Of a DNA stretch of 27,323 nucleotides, positions 23,816 through 27,323 are shown piece after piece; the first letter of the stretch is position 1; each line of letters opens with the position of its first letter. The DNA is from an uncultured Lachnospiraceae bacterium (GTDB lineage Bacteria; Bacillota; Clostridia; Lachnospirales; Lachnospiraceae). Position numbers and translations under genes: made by a program. The stretch covers positions 1-27,323 of the forward strand of contig CAJURU010000034.1 of assembly GCA_910588845.1 (NCBI GenBank). The letters run 5' to 3'. Below the pieces are notes generated by a model. The model ran no database searches, was not told the origin of the DNA, and was given only the letters and a program-made list of their open reading frames with translations.

Positions 23816-26800
23816 TCAGCGAATTATAATTTTCACGCTGGCTTTCTTATTCGTGCCGTCCGTAGAAACAACGCGGATAGTGACGGTCTTTCCCTTTCCC
23901 GCACGTTTGGCTGTGACTTTCCCTTTGGAAGTGACGACCGCATATTTTTTGTTGGAACTGCTCCACTTCAAAGTTTTATTGACTGTTTTGCCGTTTTTGC
24001 CTTCCGCTTTAACAACCGTTTTCAGCGTGATTTTTTTACCTGCTTTCAGCGTCTTCGGTTTATTTTTGATTGTCACCTTTTTGACGGCGTTTTTCATAAT
24101 TTTTATGCGCACAGATGCATATTTATTGCTGCCGTCTCTGGCGGTGGCTTTGATGGTGACAGTCTTTCCCTTTCCCGCACGTTTGGTCGTCACCACTCCT
24201 TTGCTGTTTACGGTAGCATATTTCTTATTGCTGCTCGTCCATTTCACAGCAGGGTTGCTCGCCTTTTTCGGCGTTACATCCGCCTTCAAAGCTACCTTTT
24301 TCCCGGCGGCAATCTGCTTGGAAGGGGCGCTGACGGACACTTTCTTCACCTTGACTTTTGCAGGCGGGTTATTGGCTGGCGGTGTATTATCTCCCGGATT
24401 TTTGTTATCTCCTGATCCTTCGTTATCACCCGGAGGGGTGTTCCCTCCTGTATTTCCTTCGCTATTTTTCTTCACTGACAACAGCAGGGACGGCGCCATA
24501 TCTGCGTCAGCTTCCGTCATATTCTGCGCGCCTTCGCGGCTGACAAAAGCAAGCTCCCATCCCTTTGCGTCACAGACTGCAACGGAAAATATCTGCGCAT
24601 CCTTATCTAACGCCCGCACCCACTCGGTCACATCAATCGTCACTTTCGTTCCGTCTATAGCCTGGCTTGTACTGTATTGCTTATCCTGCGCCATGATAAC
24701 ATTGTTCTTATCCACCAAAAACGGCGCTGAGGATTTGACGCCGGATGTACTCAGCGCAGGCATGTTCGTCCACTTCAATTCTGCCTCGCTCCAATTCCCC
24801 GTAACCGGAACTGCCAACAAAGTGTCTTCTCCGGTTACACGGCTGTCGCGGCGTCCAATATAAGTAAGCTGAATCTCTGCTTTGTCAAGCTTTTCCAGAC
24901 TTTCTCTGATTTTTCCCGCGTCAAACGACAGGAATGAAATCTTAGAATCCCTGTTATCACTGGTACTGCCGCCTACTGCCTCGCCAAAAATACCAACTGC
25001 CGAATTGTCTGAAATGGCGTCGCTCATACGCATCGTACGTATATAATCTTGCGTCCCGTAATTTTCCTCTTTTTCGGCCTGATAAGATTTCACGGTTGCA
25101 TCCGCCAAAGCTCCCGCCGCCACAGTCTCAAATTTTGCGGATTTTACAGTAATCTCCACATTCTTTTTGGTGACTTCGTGTCGGTCGGAAGCCGTAAAGA
25201 CTACCGTATATCTGCCGACTTGTGCCTCCACCGGCGTCCAGGTAAACCTACCTGTAGCAGAACTGAACGCCGCTCCCTCTGGTAACGTACCTTCCTCCAC
25301 ATCAAGCGTGACCGCATCTTGGTCCGCATCCTGCGCCTGCACGGTAAACGCTAGAGCTTCCCCGGCAATTATTTCGCTGGTGCTGAAGGATGGCTGTAAA
25401 AATGACGGAGCATGGTTGTCAAACCAGTCATGCGCATCGTTTGTGACTTCCGTTGCCGTCAATCCCGCCTGGCTGCTGACAATCACCCGCTCTCCACCCA
25501 CATAATGGTTCTTAACAGTCAAATCTTTGACATTACTCACATAGCTGAACGCATCCCCATTGGAAAACCAACAGCCATCGAGCGTCACGCTGGCAATCTT
25601 ATTTTCTCCATCAAGTCCGTTGATGTTAAAGTTCGTGCCCACCCGTGTAGTGTCAAAAGAACAATTTGTAAACGTCAGCGATTCATACCGCGGATAAGGC
25701 CGCTTATTCCCTGTCCCGTTCTGAACCGTAATTCCATTGCCGCCTCCGGTAAAATTCGTGGTATTTACATTCTCAAATGTATAATCTTTCATGGCATGAT
25801 CATAAGCGTCATGCCCCAGACGAATGCCGTTGCCGCCGCCAAAGCTCCAGCCCAGCGTATTGCTGACAATTACATGAAAAGAATCTTCCGTGTCCCACTG
25901 CAAGCAGTCGCTGTTGTACTGGTCGTACCCCGGAACCGTATTCGGAAATCCATCGCTGGGATTATAATGCCCGCTGGCAAAATTATCGTCATTTCCCAAT
26001 GTCAACGCACCATTGATCGTCAGGTTCTGCGCGCTCGCCATATCAAGTCCATCCACCCAGGGCTGATTGTAGGGGGTCAACCCCTTTACATTATTTAACG
26101 TACAGTTCTTGCTCCCATGAGACTCCCAATTCCACTGCTTGGCATCGCGCACATACGTATCTTGAAAGACAATATCGGAAGAACGCACAATCATCACGCC
26201 GCCCTGGTGGCAGCTGTCTTTCGCATCATGGCGGTCCTTTCTGTAATTCTCCACGCCGTTTCCGTCAAAAATACCCCTGCCGGAAATGGTGATATCGGAC
26301 GAGTCCCAGATTCCGATAGCCGGTTCCATTGCCTGCATACATTCCTGGATACGGTTTTTTACCAAAGCGCCTTCTTCCAAATAAATGGTGACATGCTTGC
26401 CCTGGCGGCCACGGATTTCCAGACCGGAACAACTATAGGCGCCTGCCGGAAAATATAAGGTATCATAGGGAGACCCTTGTGCATAAATTTCATCCAAAGC
26501 CGCCTGCAAGGCATAACTTGCATCATCCGTTGTCATCTTGCGCTTATCCGGGAATCGAACCTGCGCGGCGCCATTATCCACCAATTTCCCGGCTTCATAA
26601 ACTGTACCGCCACTTGTCGTGCCTGCCGGCTCCGCCTGCTGCGCCTCTGAATTCGGATGTTCCCGCAAATACTGCTCCATGAAACTCTTAAAATTCAGCA
26701 CATTAGAGTCCGCGGGATCGGGAATATCCTCTGCTCGCTCAGGCGGATCATTGATGATGGCGAGATACGGTTTACCTGCTTGATCTGCCGGGCCGCCGTT

Positions 26801-27226
26801 AATCATCACAAACGCATAGCGAAGTTTATCAGACATCGTAAATGTCACACTGCGCTTATCATCGCTGATATGAAGCGCCTCCCTGGGATAATAGCGCTGC
26901 GGATAAACTGCCACCTCATTTATGGTTTCCGATACCTGTACCGTATACTCCGGCGTGGCGTCCGCAGACGCAGCGCGGGCAATGTCAAAATTATTTCCAT
27001 TGCGGCTGTACTTGATGACCGGAACTTCTGTGCCATTCGCCGTCAGGGTATATTTTGCCGAACTCTCATCTCCCGGCGTGTCTGCGTAAATATGTACCTC
27101 CCCCTCTGATGCCTGCACCTTTTGCAGCTGCGGCTGGGGAGATAAAACGACATTTCCCAGAACCAATGCAAATGATAACACCAGCGGCAATATTTTATGC
27201 CTTTTTAATTTCTGACTGCTTCCCAT
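23816..27226 (-). CDS. Secreted multidomain beta-helix glycosidase-like protein (GH28/GH49-like)
   Basis: A 1136-residue secreted protein, probably cleaving a polysaccharide of unknown kind. A signal peptide (LPLVLSFALVLGNVVLSP) leads to an N-terminal beta domain (about 45-180) and a right-handed parallel beta-helix (about 220-610). In it 'WVDGLD' and, 21 residues after its first Asp, 'NDDNFASGH' reproduce the spacing of the three catalytic Asp of GH28; 'GGGNGIRLGH' follows after an insertion. Then come a cadherin/He_PIG-like Ig domain (about 612-700), a DNRLRE/CBM96-like domain (about 705-925) and a Pro/Asn/Gly linker. Two nearly repeated Big_2 domains, each with 'KRAGKGKTVTI', end it. GGAGGAGG lies before the ATG. 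No sortase motif; the basic Big_2 tail may bind the wall. The family call is from motifs only. Confidence 0.8.
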   Translation of the reverse strand: MGSSQKLKRHKILPLVLSFALVLGNVVLSPQPQLQKVQASEGEVHIYADTPGDESSAKYTLTANGTEVPVIKYSRNGNNFDIARAASADATPEYTVQVSETINEVAVYPQRYYPREALHISDDKRSVTFTMSDKLRYAFVMINGGPADQAGKPYLAIINDPPERAEDIPDPADSNVLNFKSFMEQYLREHPNSEAQQAEPAGTTSGGTVYEAGKLVDNGAAQVRFPDKRKMTTDDASYALQAALDEIYAQGSPYDTLYFPAGAYSCSGLEIRGRQGKHVTIYLEEGALVKNRIQECMQAMEPAIGIWDSSDITISGRGIFDGNGVENYRKDRHDAKDSCHQGGVMIVRSSDIVFQDTYVRDAKQWNWESHGSKNCTLNNVKGLTPYNQPWVDGLDMASAQNLTINGALTLGNDDNFASGHYNPSDGFPNTVPGYDQYNSDCLQWDTEDSFHVIVSNTLGWSFGGGNGIRLGHDAYDHAMKDYTFENVNTTNFTGGGNGITVQNGTGNKRPYPRYESLTFTNCSFDTTRVGTNFNINGLDGENKIASVTLDGCWFSNGDAFSYVSNVKDLTVKNHYVGGERVIVSSQAGLTATEVTNDAHDWFDNHAPSFLQPSFSTSEIIAGEALAFTVQAQDADQDAVTLDVEEGTLPEGAAFSSATGRFTWTPVEAQVGRYTVVFTASDRHEVTKKNVEITVKSAKFETVAAGALADATVKSYQAEKEENYGTQDYIRTMRMSDAISDNSAVGIFGEAVGGSTSDNRDSKISFLSFDAGKIRESLEKLDKAEIQLTYIGRRDSRVTGEDTLLAVPVTGNWSEAELKWTNMPALSTSGVKSSAPFLVDKNNVIMAQDKQYSTSQAIDGTKVTIDVTEWVRALDKDAQIFSVAVCDAKGWELAFVSREGAQNMTEADADMAPSLLLSVKKNSEGNTGGNTPPGDNEGSGDNKNPGDNTPPANNPPAKVKVKKVSVSAPSKQIAAGKKVALKADVTPKKASNPAVKWTSSNKKYATVNSKGVVTTKRAGKGKTVTIKATARDGSNKYASVRIKIMKNAVKKVTIKNKPKTLKAGKKITLKTVVKAEGKNGKTVNKTLKWSSSNKKYAVVTSKGKVTAKRAGKGKTVTIRVVSTDGTNKKASVKIIIR
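23886..24186. repeat. Internal duplication in the Big_2 domain coding region
   Basis: Stretches of 25 identical bases at 23886-23910 and 24162-24186 (each containing CCCTTTCCCGCACGTTTGG), 276 bases apart, encode the repeated 'KRAGKGKTVT' motif of two tandem Big_2 domains. Such identity can drive domain gain or loss by recombination. Confidence 0.7.
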
Positions 27227-27323
27227 ATCGCATCCTCCTCCACAAAGATAATATTTATATTCTCTATTTTAACACCAGTTTACAACTTTTTAATAAAAAA
27301 TGCCGTACAGGACTTTCTGTTGT

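Noticed and set aside
23802..24863. 353-residue hydrophobic plus-strand ORF
   Set aside because: It is antisense to the lysine-rich Big_2 region of the beta-helix protein; complement of Lys/Thr codons gives a false hydrophobic pattern.
25412..26098. 228-residue plus-strand ORF
   Set aside because: It lies wholly antisense to the beta-helix domain and shows no family motif or ribosome binding site.
1..27323. CRISPR array or phage/defence genes
   Set aside because: No regularly spaced repeats, integrase, Cas or toxin-antitoxin signatures were seen on either strand.

Overview
The window looks like a low-to-mid-GC Clostridia chromosome, most likely Lachnospiraceae. This is inferred from strong AGGAGG-type ribosome binding sites, BspA-type leucine-rich and InlB-type repeat surface proteins, a pyrB-pyrI pair, a CmpB-type small membrane protein and a clostridial-looking RNase P RNA. 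No sequence search was run, so the taxon is an inference. I saw no tRNA, CRISPR array, phage or transposase gene.

Layout. (1) 157-11355, all on the minus strand, is a surface-structure locus. It starts at the right with a 52-residue Flp-like pilin, then a CpaF/TadA-type ATPase and a 505-residue membrane protein that looks like TadB and TadC joined in one chain. Then come a TadE-like pseudopilin, two tiny Flp-like proteins (35 and 46 residues), two more pseudopilin-like proteins and a 1253-residue InlB-repeat protein. A BspA-like protein with its own promoter follows. (2) 11392-12159 has no gene; it holds a direct repeat, hairpins and a palindromic MITE-like element. (3) 12160-14666 holds a lipoprotein-mrp operon, a CmpB-type membrane protein with a possible leaderless start, and a bacterial PH-domain protein. 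(4) 14762-16190 is pyrB-pyrI with its promoter. (5) 16211-16457 is a second copy of the palindromic element, between convergent operons. (6) 16482-22566, minus strand, is cysD, cysNC, a sulfotransferase, a response regulator and a histidine kinase. (7) 22831-23226 is a small zinc-ribbon membrane protein. (8) 23353-23709 is rnpB. (9) 23816-27226 is a secreted multidomain beta-helix glycosidase-like protein.

How the genes fit together. The Tad-like locus supplies motor, platform, pilin-like subunits and a large adhesin-like protein, but no prepilin peptidase, TadZ or outer-membrane parts. CysD and CysNC would make PAPS, and the sulfotransferase next to them would use it, so region 6 reads as a sulfation cassette with an attached two-component system rather than sulfate assimilation; no cysH or sulfite reductase is present here. 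PyrB and PyrI form a classic allosteric aspartate carbamoyltransferase.

The most interesting items are the stripped-down Tad-like system with leaderless Flp-like pilins, the PAPS/sulfotransferase/two-component operon, and the pair of 128-bp palindromic cores whose central 40 bp are exactly inverted relative to each other while the flanks keep their orientation.
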